From assembly GCF_022968395.1 (NCBI RefSeq), contig NZ_JALJQZ010000004.1, positions 1 to 64,000 of the forward strand: a stretch of 64,000 bases of DNA. Reading direction: 5' to 3'. Of the stretch, positions 9,115 through 19,506 are shown piece by piece (position 1 is the stretch's first letter; the number at the start of each line of letters is the position of its first letter). Source of the stretch: Affinirhizobium lemnae (GTDB taxonomy: Bacteria; Pseudomonadota; Alphaproteobacteria; Rhizobiales; Rhizobiaceae). The notes under the pieces are model-generated. The model saw nothing but the letters and a program-made list of their open reading frames with translations, was not told the origin of the DNA and ran no database searches. Made by a program: the position numbers and the translations under genes.

Positions 9115-11150
9115 CGGAGCCCCAATCAACCACTGTCCGGAAGCCTCGCCAGTATGGTTTTGTCGAATGGTTCCGTCCAGGCGAATACGAAAGGACGGAG
9201 CGCCTGCTGCCGCAGATCATCGCCAGCGGTGCCAGTTATCTGCGCACACATCTCTCCTGGGCCGAATACCTTGCTCCCGGCGGCGAGGAATGGTTTGACT
9301 GGCTGATGCCACGGCTTGGCAGCCAGATCGAGCTGCTGCCGTGCCTTCATTACACTCCGCCGTCGCTGTCCCGGACAGGCCGGGTCAACGGACCGCCGCA
9401 GGACCTGAAGTCCTACGCAGACTTTCTGGATCACGTGCTGACCCGCTACGGCAAGCATTTCACGCATGTGGAACTGTGGAACGAGCCGAACAATCTGCTG
9501 GATTGGGATTGGCGCGAAGATGCGGATTTCCTGCTGTTTTCCGAAATGGTCGGAGGCGCCGCCTATTGGGCCAAGCAGCGCGGCTTCAAACCGGTACTCG
9601 GTGGACCTTGCCCGTTCGATCCCTATTGGTTGAACATGATGGGTGAGCGTGGCGTACTCAACGTCGTCGACGCTGTTGGCTTCCATGGTTTCCCCGGCAC
9701 CTGGGACAGCGAAGAAGGAACCTGGGGCGGCTGGGACATGCATCTGGGCGAAATGCGCCGGATCCTGGACCGCTTCAATCCCGCATCCGAAATCTGGATC
9801 ACCGAAACGGGCTACTCCACCTGGCGCAGCGATGATATGGAACAGGCGCGCCGCTTCATGAGGGCGCTCAATGTTCCAGCAGACAGGATGTACTGGTATT
9901 CGTGGCAGGATGTAGCGCCGGATGTGCCTGTCCAGGAAGGTTTGTGGTTCGATCCGCGGCACTATCACCTGGGCGCAGTGACCTATGACAATCAGCCGAA
10001 GTTGCTGGCCCGACTGTTGCTGGAAGGTGGCGTACACCGTGTGGAAGACGTGGCCAGGCTTGCAACACCTAACCTTTCCACGGGCGCCGCACCAATCCTC
10101 ATTACGGGTGGCAGCGGCTTCATCGGGTCCAACCTCGCCGACAGCTTCCTCAAGGACGGCGAAGATGTCGTCATCCTGGATAATCTGGGCCGTCCGGGCG
10201 TCGATCAGAACCTCGGTTGGCTCACACAGCGCCACGGCGATCGTGTTCATCCCGTGCTCGCCGACATTCGCGACTTGCGAGGCATAGAGGCGGCTTTCAC
10301 CGACGCGAAGGCAGTCTTCCATCTGGCGGCGCAGACGGCGGTAACGACCAGCCTCGTGCATCCGATAGACGACTTCGACGCAAATGCACGCGGCACGATC
10401 AATGTTCTTGAATCGGTTCGCCGGGCGGGCAAGCGCGCGCCGGTCATCTTAGCCAGCACCAACAAGGTTTATGGCGCCTTGGAAGACGTGGAGATTCTGG
10501 AACTGGCCGACCGGTATGTTCCTGCCGATGAAGCGATCCGTGCACATGGAATAGGTGAAACCCGTCCGATCAACTTCTGCACTCCTTATGGTTGCTCCAA
10601 AGGCGTCGCGGATCAATACGTGCTGGATTACGCGAAGTCCTATGACATGCCGACGGCGGTCCTGCGCATGAGCTGCATCTACGGACCCCGCCAGTTTGGT
10701 ACGGAAGATCAGGGCTGGGTGGCGCATTTCCTTATTAGGGCGCTGGCTGGCGAGGAAATCTCGATCTATGGCGACGGCAAGCAGGTGCGCGACATTCTGC
10801 ATGTGGACGATGCCGTATCGGCCTATCGTCGGCTGCTCTCTGCGATTCATCAGGTCAAGGGACAGGCGTTCAACCTTGGTGGCGGCCCCCGGAATTCGGT
10901 CAGCGTTCTCAGCGTATTACACGAGATCGAGAAACTCACGGGCCAACCGCTGAACACGCAGTTTGGCGACTGGCGCGCTGGCGACCAATATTTCTTCGTG
11001 GCAGATACCCGGTCACTGGAGAGCCGGCTCGGCTGGCAGGCCAGCATTCACTGGCGCAAGGGCCTCCAGCACCTCGCAGAGTGGCTGGCCGATACCCGCT
11101 TTGGCGGACGCTCGGTGCTCCGGCCGGAAATGCGGAAGGTTTCGGCATGA
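9111..11150 (+). CDS. Fusion protein: glycoside-hydrolase-like TIM barrel plus NAD-dependent epimerase/dehydratase
   Basis: A 679-residue two-domain protein. Residues 1 to about 325 look like a clan-A glycoside hydrolase barrel. The acid/base glutamate sits in ELWNEPNN (E125) and the nucleophile glutamate in WITETGYS (E232). From about residue 328 a complete extended SDR begins (PILITGGSGFIGS), with its own YxxxK motif at Y493/K497 in TPYGCSKGVADQY; it resembles CDP-paratose 2-epimerase-like enzymes. The start at 9111 is set by the ATGA overlap with the preceding epimerase. The hydrolase half lacks a signal peptide, so it acts in the cytoplasm. Substrate unknown. Confidence 0.85.
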   Translation: MTEPQSTTVRKPRQYGFVEWFRPGEYERTERLLPQIIASGASYLRTHLSWAEYLAPGGEEWFDWLMPRLGSQIELLPCLHYTPPSLSRTGRVNGPPQDLKSYADFLDHVLTRYGKHFTHVELWNEPNNLLDWDWREDADFLLFSEMVGGAAYWAKQRGFKPVLGGPCPFDPYWLNMMGERGVLNVVDAVGFHGFPGTWDSEEGTWGGWDMHLGEMRRILDRFNPASEIWITETGYSTWRSDDMEQARRFMRALNVPADRMYWYSWQDVAPDVPVQEGLWFDPRHYHLGAVTYDNQPKLLARLLLEGGVHRVEDVARLATPNLSTGAAPILITGGSGFIGSNLADSFLKDGEDVVILDNLGRPGVDQNLGWLTQRHGDRVHPVLADIRDLRGIEAAFTDAKAVFHLAAQTAVTTSLVHPIDDFDANARGTINVLESVRRAGKRAPVILASTNKVYGALEDVEILELADRYVPADEAIRAHGIGETRPINFCTPYGCSKGVADQYVLDYAKSYDMPTAVLRMSCIYGPRQFGTEDQGWVAHFLIRALAGEEISIYGDGKQVRDILHVDDAVSAYRRLLSAIHQVKGQAFNLGGGPRNSVSVLSVLHEIEKLTGQPLNTQFGDWRAGDQYFFVADTRSLESRLGWQASIHWRKGLQHLAEWLADTRFGGRSVLRPEMRKVSA

Positions 11151-12259
11151 TGATGCCGAAGCGATCGTCCCCCATCCGAATCCTCATGACGATCGACGCG
11201 GTGGGCGGCGTCTGGCGGTATGCGATGGATCTGGCTGCAAGCCTGCGGCCGCAAGGCTATGAGTTCCTGTTCGTCGGGCTCGGCCCTCAACCCTCTGTGC
11301 ATCAGGAGAAAGAAGCGTCAGAGCTTGGACGTTTGCACTGGCTCCTGGCACCGCTGGACTGGATGGTAAAGAGCGAAGACGATCTCTCCCTTGTCGGGCC
11401 TGCCATCGCAAACCTGGCGCATGCGGAGGCGGTGGATTTGCTCCATCTGAACCTACCTTCCCAGGCGGCTGCAATCGAGACGAAGTTGCCGGTTATCGTC
11501 ATGTCGCATTCCTGCGTGGTCACCTGGTTTGCCGGCGTCCGTTGCGAGGCGGTACCACTGGACTGGCAGTGGCACCACAAGATCAACCGCTGCGGCCTCA
11601 TGCGCGCTGACGTCGCGCTTGCGCCGAGCAGAAGCCATGCCACGATGCTCGAGAACGCCTATGGCGCAATGGACAGGCTGCATGTGGTCTATAATGCCAG
11701 CCGGTCGCAAGAGACCTCCCAGATAAAGGACAGGATCGTCTGTGCCGCTGCCCGCTGGTGGGACGACGGCAAGAACGGGCAGACGCTTGATGAGGCCGCA
11801 GCTTTGACTGCCTGGCCAATCATGATCGCAGGACCGAACACCGGTCCAGACGGCCAGACGCTGCCGATCCGCCATGCCCAACACCTCGGCGCGCTATCGC
11901 ATGCGGATGTCATGGCGCTGATGCGTCGCTCGTCCATCTTCGCCTCACCATCCCTATACGAGCCGTTCGGGCTCGCGGCGCTTGAAGCGGCTCGCGCCCA
12001 TAGCGCGCTGGTGCTGGCGGACATCCCGACTTACCGCGAACTGTGGAGTGAAGCTGCCCTTTTCGCAGACCCTGGAAACCCCGAGGCCTGGGCAGCCGGG
12101 ATCAATCGCCTCTGCGAGGATAACGATCTGCGGACACAACTGGCTGACAAGGCTGCGGAGCGCGCGAAACGCTTCGATCTTTCGTCTCAAGCCGAAGCCA
12201 TGGCGGGTTTCTACACATCCCTGCTGCGACAAAAATCTGAGCTTTCTGCTGCGGAGTAA
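11147..12259 (+). CDS. Glycosyltransferase family 4-like (GT-B fold)
   Basis: A 370-residue glycosyltransferase. The N-terminal acceptor domain has MTIDAVGGVWRYAMDLAASL. The C-terminal donor domain ends with SPSLYEPFGLAALEAARA, the E(x7)E motif of retaining GT4 enzymes. The ATG at 11147 overlaps the stop of the fusion gene by 4 bases, which fixes the start. No transmembrane segment is visible, so it acts in the cytoplasm or at the inner membrane surface. It is the first of four consecutive glycosyltransferases in the cassette. Donor and acceptor are unknown. Confidence 0.85.
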   Translation: MMMPKRSSPIRILMTIDAVGGVWRYAMDLAASLRPQGYEFLFVGLGPQPSVHQEKEASELGRLHWLLAPLDWMVKSEDDLSLVGPAIANLAHAEAVDLLHLNLPSQAAAIETKLPVIVMSHSCVVTWFAGVRCEAVPLDWQWHHKINRCGLMRADVALAPSRSHATMLENAYGAMDRLHVVYNASRSQETSQIKDRIVCAAARWWDDGKNGQTLDEAAALTAWPIMIAGPNTGPDGQTLPIRHAQHLGALSHADVMALMRRSSIFASPSLYEPFGLAALEAARAHSALVLADIPTYRELWSEAALFADPGNPEAWAAGINRLCEDNDLRTQLADKAAERAKRFDLSSQAEAMAGFYTSLLRQKSELSAAE

Positions 12260-12262
12260 ACG

Positions 12263-13393
12263 ATGAAATTCGTGTTTTACACCCACTCGCTGATATCTGA
12301 CTGGAACCACGGCAATGCGCATTTCCTGCGGGGCATTATGCGCGATCTGATCCGCCGCGGCCATCAGGCGGTGGCACTTGAGCCTCTCGAGTCCTGGAGC
12401 CGCAACAATCTTGTGCAGGACCAGGGCGCAGCAGCACTGAATGATTTTGCCACGCAATTTCCGGAACTTGATGCAGAAATCTACGATGCCGGATTCAGCC
12501 ATGAGACAGCTCTTGCCGATGCGGATGTGGTCATCGTGCACGAATGGACGGACCCGGCGATCGTGGCAGAAATCGGTCGCATCCGTGCCAGCGGTAACGC
12601 GTTTACCCTGCTGTTCCATGACACGCATCACAGGGCAGTGTCTTCGGCAGGCGACATCGCCGGGCTCAACCTTGCGGAATACGACGGCATCCTTGCCTTC
12701 GGGGAAACCCTACGCCAACGGTATCTGAAAGCCGGCTGGGGCAGTACCGTGTTTACTTGGCATGAGGCTGCCGATGACACCTTGTTCAGGCCGATACCTG
12801 AGGCGCACAAGACGGGCGACTTGATATGGGTCGGCAATTGGGGTGACGATGAACGCTCCGCAGAGATCGTCGAGTTTCTGGTGGAACCGGCAAAGGCACT
12901 TCAGCTCAAGACGCTGGTGCATGGAGTGCGCTATCCCGACCATGCGAAGAAGTCACTGAAGGATGCCAACATCACCTTCGGTGGCTGGATTGCCAACGCA
13001 AAGGTTCCATTTGCCTTCGCCCAACATCGGGTGACGGTGCATATTCCGCGGCGCCCCTATGTGCAGAACCTGCCGGGCATTCCGACCATTCGTCCGTTCG
13101 AGGCACTTGCCTGCGCAATACCGTTGGTCTCGGCACCCTGGGACGATACGGAACATCTATTTCGCCCTGGGAAAGATTATCTGACTGCAAGGGATGGGGT
13201 GGAGATGACGGCGCGTCTGCGGGAGGTTCTCTCCGACGCAGACCTCGCTCAATCGCTTGCCAGCTCGGGCCGCGAAACGGTGCTGGCGCGCCACACCTGT
13301 CGCCACCGGGTCGACGAACTCCTCACCATTCTGGCTCACTGCGGTACCCATCGCGTCATCCGCAAGATCGTTTCTCAGGAGGCTGCAGAATGA
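12263..13393 (+). CDS. CgeB-like glycosyltransferase (first of three)
   Basis: A 376-residue protein that begins MKFVFYTHSLISDWNHGNAH and carries a C-terminal CgeB-type glycosyltransferase domain. That domain has IWVGNWGDDERS, the conserved IPTIRPFEALACAIPLVSAP segment and WDDTEHLF. A GGAG site precedes the ATG, only 3 bases after the previous stop. CgeB-type enzymes act in spore-coat, exopolysaccharide or small-molecule glycosylation. Three diverged copies stand side by side here, which suggests stepwise addition of several sugars (inference). Confidence 0.82.
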   Translation: MKFVFYTHSLISDWNHGNAHFLRGIMRDLIRRGHQAVALEPLESWSRNNLVQDQGAAALNDFATQFPELDAEIYDAGFSHETALADADVVIVHEWTDPAIVAEIGRIRASGNAFTLLFHDTHHRAVSSAGDIAGLNLAEYDGILAFGETLRQRYLKAGWGSTVFTWHEAADDTLFRPIPEAHKTGDLIWVGNWGDDERSAEIVEFLVEPAKALQLKTLVHGVRYPDHAKKSLKDANITFGGWIANAKVPFAFAQHRVTVHIPRRPYVQNLPGIPTIRPFEALACAIPLVSAPWDDTEHLFRPGKDYLTARDGVEMTARLREVLSDADLAQSLASSGRETVLARHTCRHRVDELLTILAHCGTHRVIRKIVSQEAAE

Positions 13394-14481
13394 AGATCGC
13401 CTTTTACGGCTCCAGCCTTGTGTCCGCTTACTGGAATGGCGCTGCTACCTACTACCGCGGCCTGCTACGGGCACTGGCTGAGAAAGGGTACGACATTACC
13501 TTCTACGAGCCTGACGTCTACGACCGCCAGAAAAACCGCGATATCGACCCGCCTGAATGGTGCAAGGTCGTCGTCTATGAGGGTATGATTGAAGCGCTCA
13601 AGGATGTGGCAGCACGGGCTGGTGAAGCAGAGGTGGTCATCAAGGCGAGCGGCGTCGGCTTCGAGGACGATTTGTTGCTGGACGAAGTCCTCCGCGCCGC
13701 GAAACCTCAGGCTTTGAAGATCTTTTGGGATGTGGATGCGCCGGCGACGCTCGGGGAGCTGCGTGCAGCGCCGGATCACCCACTGCGCCGTGCCCTTTCA
13801 AAGATCAACCTGGTGTTGACCTACGGCGGTGGTGATCCGGTGGTCGATGCCTATCGGGCAATGGGAGCGCGCGATTGCATTCCCATCTACAATGCGCTTG
13901 ATCCGCAGACACACCATCCTGTCGCCCGAGACGTCCGCTTCAATGCCGATCTTGGCTTCCTCGGTAACCGACTGCCGGATCGCGAAGCTCGCGTCGAACA
14001 CTTCTTCCTGGAGCCCGCGGCACAGCTTCCCAACGCGAGCTTCATGCTCGGCGGCTCGGGCTGGCATGACAAGCCGATGTCCGCCAACGTCAATTATATC
14101 GGCCATGTTTCTACCCGCGACCACAATGCATTCAACGTGACGCCCAGGGCAGTGCTCAACGTGTCACGCGACAGCATGGCGGAAAACGGTTTCTCGCCAG
14201 CAACGCGCGTGTTCGAGGCAGCAGGCGCTGGCGCTTGCCTCATTACCGACTTCTGGGAGGGCATCGAGTTGTTCCTGAAACCGGACGAAGAAGTTCTGGT
14301 GGCGCGCGACGGAAAGGATGTGAGTGACATTCTTGCAGGGCTGAGTGCGGACCAGGCCCAGCTGATCGGCAAGCGGGCACTCAACCGCGTGCTGGCAGAC
14401 CACACATATGCCAGTCGCGCCATGACCGTCGATGCGATCTTCCGCGCTCATGCAGCCCGGCAGATGGAGGCTGCGGAATGA
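13390..14481 (+). CDS. CgeB-like glycosyltransferase (second of three)
   Basis: A 363-residue paralogue of the previous gene, beginning MKIAFYGSSLVSAYWNGAA. Its C-terminal domain has DLGFLGNRLPDREARVE, then FSPATRVFEAAGAGACLITD and FWEGIELFL, matching the CgeB pattern in the same order as the neighbours. The start overlaps the preceding stop by 4 bases (ATGA). N-terminal halves of the three paralogues differ clearly, so each probably recognises a different acceptor, while donor domains are more alike. Confidence 0.82.
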   Translation: MKIAFYGSSLVSAYWNGAATYYRGLLRALAEKGYDITFYEPDVYDRQKNRDIDPPEWCKVVVYEGMIEALKDVAARAGEAEVVIKASGVGFEDDLLLDEVLRAAKPQALKIFWDVDAPATLGELRAAPDHPLRRALSKINLVLTYGGGDPVVDAYRAMGARDCIPIYNALDPQTHHPVARDVRFNADLGFLGNRLPDREARVEHFFLEPAAQLPNASFMLGGSGWHDKPMSANVNYIGHVSTRDHNAFNVTPRAVLNVSRDSMAENGFSPATRVFEAAGAGACLITDFWEGIELFLKPDEEVLVARDGKDVSDILAGLSADQAQLIGKRALNRVLADHTYASRAMTVDAIFRAHAARQMEAAE

Positions 14482-15609
14482 CGCGGACGCTCGACATTGT
14501 CATTATTGGACTTTCGCTCTCCTCATCCTGGGGAAATGGCCATGCGACCACATTTCGGTCGCTGATCCGTGGACTGGATGCTGGCGGTCACCGGGTGCTC
14601 TTCCTTGAGCGCGATGTTCCCTGGTATGCCAGCCAGCGAGACCTGCCCGATCCCGATTTCTGCCAGCTGGCCTATTACTCCAGCGTCACGGAGCTATCCG
14701 AAAGCTTCAGCACTGTCATTAAGTCGGCAGATGCCGTGATCATCGGCTCCTATGTCCCCGAAGGGGTGGCCATCATTGAAGCTGTGGCGGCTCTATCGCC
14801 CAAGCTCTTGTGCTTTTACGACATTGATACACCGGTAACGCTCGCCAAGCTCGACCGTGGCGACGAGGAATATCTGACGCTTCAGCAGATTCCGATTTTC
14901 GACGCCTACTTTTCCTTCTCTGGTGGAGAAGTGCTGACCCGATTGGAGAAGGACTACGGCGCACGCCGGGCAATTGAACTTTATTGTTCCGTGGATGCGC
15001 AGTGTTACCAGAACACGGGAGAAGCCTGCGAATGGGATCTTGGCTATCTCGGAACCTACAGCCCTGATCGTCAGCCGACTCTCGAGCGGTTGCTGATTGA
15101 GCCAGCGCGCGCCTTGCCGCATTTGCGCTTCGTCGTCGCCGGTCCGCAGTATCCCGATACGATTGACTGGCCCGCCAATGTGGAGCGGATTGACCATCTG
15201 CCGCCGCAGGACCATCCGAGCTTCTACAGCCGACAGCGTTTCACCTTGAACGTAACGCGCGCTGACATGATCGCGGCCGGCTGGTCACCAAGCGTGCGGC
15301 TGTTCGAAGCAGCCGCGTGCGGAACCCCGATCATCAGCGACGATTGGCGTGGGCTTGGCGAGCTTTTTCCAGAGGGCGAGGCGATCTGCATTGCGCGCAG
15401 TACTGATGACGTCGTTGACGTCCTCACCGGGATGAATGAGCGGCGGCGAATGGACATGAGCACCACAGCACGCGCCCGGGTCATGGAGTTGCACACTGGA
15501 AACGCCCGCGCCCTTTACCTGGTGTCGGCGCTAGAGCGACTAGCGGATGATCCAGCCGCGCGGGGCGAAGAACCTCAAAGATTTCAGGACGAGGACCGAG
15601 GAGAACGCA

Positions 15610-15629
<20 letters not shown>
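14478..15629 (+). CDS. CgeB-like glycosyltransferase (third of three)
   Basis: A 383-residue paralogue, beginning with DIVIIGLSLSSSWGNGHATT. The C-terminal domain shows DLGYLGTYSPDRQPTLE and WSPSVRLFEAAACGTPIISD, then DWRGLGELF. A 4-base overlap joins it to the previous gene. Its last 20 bases are shared with the start of the next gene. The final 30 residues are charged and unlike the paralogues (EEPQRFQDEDRGERN), perhaps a consequence of that overlap. Expected to act in the same pathway as the two genes before it. Confidence 0.82.
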
Positions 15630-16653
<1,024 letters not shown>

Positions 16654-16656
16654 AGA

Positions 16657-17412
16657 ATGGACGTCGCAAGAAAAGCAGAAGATGACATCAGGCGTCGGCT
16701 CGTCGAACTTGGACCGTGGTTCCAGAACATTCAAGTGCAGGGGCTGCCCACCGCCCCCGATCATTTTCTGGGCGATTACCCATCCTTCAAGTGGCAGGGG
16801 TTCAAGAAGGTGGTCCCGGAGGATCTGGCAGGGCGCAGTGTTCTCGACGTTGGGTGCAATGCAGGCTTTTATTCCTTCGAGATGAAGAGGCGCAATGCCG
16901 GGCGAGTTTTGGGGATCGACGCAGATCTGCACTATCTTCGGCAGGCCCGTTTTGTCGCCGAGCAGACGGGCCTGGACGTGGAGTTTCGCCAGATGTCCGT
17001 CTACGACGTCGGAAAGCTTGGAGAAAAATTCGACCTCGTGCTTTTCATGGGAGTGCTCTACCATCTGCGCCACCCCCTGCTTGCGCTCGACCTTCTCTAT
17101 GAGCATGTCGTAGCGGACCAGATGTTGTTCCAGTGTCTTCAACGCGGGGACGAGCGTCTGCCGGAGCTTCAGGAGGATTACGACTTCTCCGAGTGGTCCC
17201 TTTTTGATCGGAATGATTATCCCAAGCTGTTCTTCGTGGAGGAGCGCTACGCTTCCGATCCGACGAACTGGTTCATTCCCAACAGGGCAGCCATCGAAGC
17301 CATGCTTCGCAGTTCTGGCTTCGTGATCGAGGCCCATCCCGAACGGGAGGTCTATCTGTGTCGCCGCGCTCAGCGGCATTACGCGGCCGAAGTTCCACCC
17401 CGGATCTGCTGA
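16657..17412 (+). CDS. SAM-dependent methyltransferase of the glycosyl cassette
   Basis: A 251-residue class I methyltransferase. Motif I is VLDVGCNAGFYSFE at about residues 63-76. Later motifs include LVLFMGVLYHLRHPLLALD and the tail PNRAAIEAMLRSSGF. The overall pattern resembles CmoB-like carboxymethyl/methyl transferases and a family I recall as TIGR04290, which is found beside glycosyltransferases; that link is from memory and unchecked. It follows the UDP-glucuronate-decarboxylase-like gene after 3 bases and ends the operon. A likely role is methylation of a sugar or of the aglycone. Confidence 0.82.
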   Translation: MDVARKAEDDIRRRLVELGPWFQNIQVQGLPTAPDHFLGDYPSFKWQGFKKVVPEDLAGRSVLDVGCNAGFYSFEMKRRNAGRVLGIDADLHYLRQARFVAEQTGLDVEFRQMSVYDVGKLGEKFDLVLFMGVLYHLRHPLLALDLLYEHVVADQMLFQCLQRGDERLPELQEDYDFSEWSLFDRNDYPKLFFVEERYASDPTNWFIPNRAAIEAMLRSSGFVIEAHPEREVYLCRRAQRHYAAEVPPRIC

Positions 17413-17492
17413 ACAGCCGGCAATAAGGCGTCCTGCGGTGGGTCGGAGCTGCAACCAGATGTGTCAGGAAGGGTGCCGGAGGAGGTATGCTG

Positions 17493-18035
17493 ATGAACGG
17501 TGTGAACGCCGAAAGCCCGACGAGACCCGCTCCTGATGGCCTCACGCCCGCTCTTGCGCGCAACATAGACGCGATCATGCAGCGGCGCCGAGCAACAGCG
17601 AACACGGCTTCGCTGCAAGAACGCGCAGCGGCTGCGATCAGCCGGTTCGCAGGATCGATGATCTTCGTCTACATCCACCTTCTCCTGTACGGGATATGGA
17701 TCCTGGCGAATCTAAACCTGCTGCCAGGAGTTCGCCCGTGGGATCCGTCGCTCGTCATTCTCGCTATGGAAGCTTCGGTTGAAGCCATTTTTCTTTCCAC
17801 CTTTGTTCTGATCAATCAGAATCGGATGGCCGCCGAAGACGATAGGCGGGCTGATCTCGATCTACAGGTCAATTTGCTGAACGAGCACGAAACAACTCGC
17901 TTGATCGCTATGGTGGAAGCGATCGCCAGGAAGCTGGAGGTGCCGATAGAAGCTGCTGATGAGCTAAGGGAGCTGAAGAAAGACGTCGCTCCCGAAGCCG
18001 TGTTGGACCGAATTGAATCGGAAATGAATGACTAA
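17493..18035 (+). CDS. DUF1003 membrane protein
   Basis: A 180-residue protein with two predicted membrane segments (about 55-78, FVYIHLLLYGIWILANL, and 90-110, LEASVEAIFLSTFVLINQN-like). The order is that of DUF1003: basic N-terminal part, SMIFVYIHL, PWDPSLVILAMEASVEAIFLS, then a charged helical tail (RRADLDLQVNLLNEHE). GGAGG ends 7 bases before the chosen ATG; an earlier ATG two codons upstream would sit on the ribosome site. Function of the family is not established. It may not belong to the glycosyl operon, because 80 bases separate them. Confidence 0.8.
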   Translation: MNGVNAESPTRPAPDGLTPALARNIDAIMQRRRATANTASLQERAAAAISRFAGSMIFVYIHLLLYGIWILANLNLLPGVRPWDPSLVILAMEASVEAIFLSTFVLINQNRMAAEDDRRADLDLQVNLLNEHETTRLIAMVEAIARKLEVPIEAADELRELKKDVAPEAVLDRIESEMND

Positions 18036-18036
18036 A

Positions 18037-18139
18037 GCATGGTCCACGCAAAACTATGCACAGGTTTTGCGATAACGATATGCGACGAAACAGAGAGATA
18101 AAGCGTCAGGAGCGGATCTGAAAGATCGCGATACGCTTT
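18037..18139. repeat. Rhizobial-type intergenic repeat (RIME-like, two stem-loops)
   Basis: Two adjacent inverted repeats follow the DUF1003 stop. The first (18037-18083) pairs GCAT with ATGC and CGCAAAAC with GTTTTGCG. The second (18100-18139) pairs AAAGCGT with ACGCTTT around two GATC tetramers. This order and wording match the repeated intergenic elements I know from Rhizobium and Agrobacterium genomes (RIME, Rhizobium-specific intergenic mosaic elements). Identification is from memory. It may also act as a 3' end stabiliser for the DUF1003 transcript. Confidence 0.6.
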
Positions 18140-18312
18140 GGCGCAGTTCTGTCCCACCGATCGCTCTCATCTGCTTTGTCGAGGCTCTTTGAACTGGGTA
18201 TGGACCCCATTCATTGAACCTCTCCTCGCATATTTTCCTCATTCACCAATTCAATGACATTATCGAGCCCTCACCCTTGTAGTGGCAAGGAGCCGCAGGG
18301 TGCTGGGGAACA

Positions 18313-19506
18313 TCAGGAGCCTGAGGCGACGCGAACATTGCCGCCGTGCCCGCCACCGCCGAAGACCTGTTTCTTGCCGAAGGACGAACGTATCTGATTG
18401 CGTGGCCCTGAAAGGCCGATTTCAGGGAAGAGAAGCTCGGAAACCCGGTAAGCCTCTTCGAGATGAGGATAGCCAGACGCGATGACGGTATCGATCCCGA
18501 TGTCCTGATACTCGCGAAGGCGAGCGGCAATTGTTTTTGGAGAGCCGACGAGCGCCGTTCCGGCACCGGAACGCACAAGCCCGATACCGGCCCACAGGTT
18601 TGGCGAAACTTCCAGATTGTCGCGGCGTCCCTGATGCAGCGCCACCATGCGGGCCTGACCCACGGAATCGGAATTCTTCGAAAAAACCTCCTGTGCCGCG
18701 GCGATCGTTTCGTCCGAAAGTTTGGAGATCAGCTTGTCGGCGGCCTCCCAGGCCTCTTCATCCGTCTCGCGCACGATGAAATGCAACCGGATGCCGAAGC
18801 TGACCTGTCGGCCATGCCTTGCAGCAGCCTTGCGCACGGCGGCCACCTTTTCGGCCACCTGCGCCGGCGGCTCACCCCAGGTCAGATATTTGTCGATAAT
18901 TCCGGCAGAAAAGTCGATAGCAGCCTCTGACGAGCCACCGAAATAGATTGGCGGGCGCGGTTCCTGCACGGGCGGCAGACCCAGTTCCGCGTGATGGGCT
19001 TTGATGTATTTTCCATCAAGATGCGCGCTTCCAGTTTCGATCAGCTTGTTGAACACCTGGAAGAACTCGTCTGCATGGGCATAGCGCTCGTCATGCGGCA
19101 GAAAAATGCCGTCGCCTGCAAGCTCCTGCGCGCTTCCGCCCACAACGATGTTCAGCAGCAGCCTGCCATTGGTGACGCGATCGAGCGTCGATGTCAAACG
19201 CGCATAGTAACTGGGCGATGCAACGCCGGGACGAATGGCCACCAGAAACTTGAGCTTTTCTGTATGAGCCGCCAGATCCGCCGCCAGGATGAAAGACTCT
19301 TCGCAGGCAGCGCCCGTTGGAATTAGGACGCCCGAATAACCCAGCCGATCGACGGCCTTGGCAATTTCCCGGAAGTATCCGGGGTCGGATGGACGTGCCA
19401 GATCATCGGAACCGAGATAGGCACCGTCACCAGAAGAGGGAATGAACCAGAGGAAATCGAGCGGCTTTTCACTTTTCGTCATTTGAACAGGGTCCTTGCT
19501 GATCAT
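18313..19506 (-). CDS. ssuD: FMNH2-dependent alkanesulfonate monooxygenase
   Basis: A 397-residue luciferase-like protein that closely follows E. coli Ssu[18 protein letters not shown] start, [75 protein letters not shown] and [19 protein letters not shown]. It releases sulfite from alkanesulfonates using reduced flavin and oxygen. The ATG at 19506 overlaps the stop of the upstream flavoprotein gene (ATGA); an ATG at 19482 behind AAGGA is the alternative. No SsuE-type flavin reductase is nearby. The ssuBCA transporter lies upstream in the same orientation. Confidence 0.93.
   Translation of the reverse strand: MISKDPVQMTKSEKPLDFLWFIPSSGDGAYLGSDDLARPSDPGYFREIAKAVDRLGYSGVLIPTGAACEESFILAADLAAHTEKLKFLVAIRPGVASPSYYARLTSTLDRVTNGRLLLNIVVGGSAQELAGDGIFLPHDERYAHADEFFQVFNKLIETGSAHLDGKYIKAHHAELGLPPVQEPRPPIYFGGSSEAAIDFSAGIIDKYLTWGEPPAQVAEKVAAVRKAAARHGRQVSFGIRLHFIVRETDEEAWEAADKLISKLSDETIAAAQEVFSKNSDSVGQARMVALHQGRRDNLEVSPNLWAGIGLVRSGAGTALVGSPKTIAARLREYQDIGIDTVIASGYPHLEEAYRVSELLFPEIGLSGPRNQIRSSFGKKQVFGGGGHGGNVRVASGS

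Noticed and set aside
9126..10361. 411-codon minus-strand frame opposite the glycosidase-epimerase fusion
   Set aside because: Antisense to a gene with clear motifs; long antisense frames are common in GC-rich DNA.
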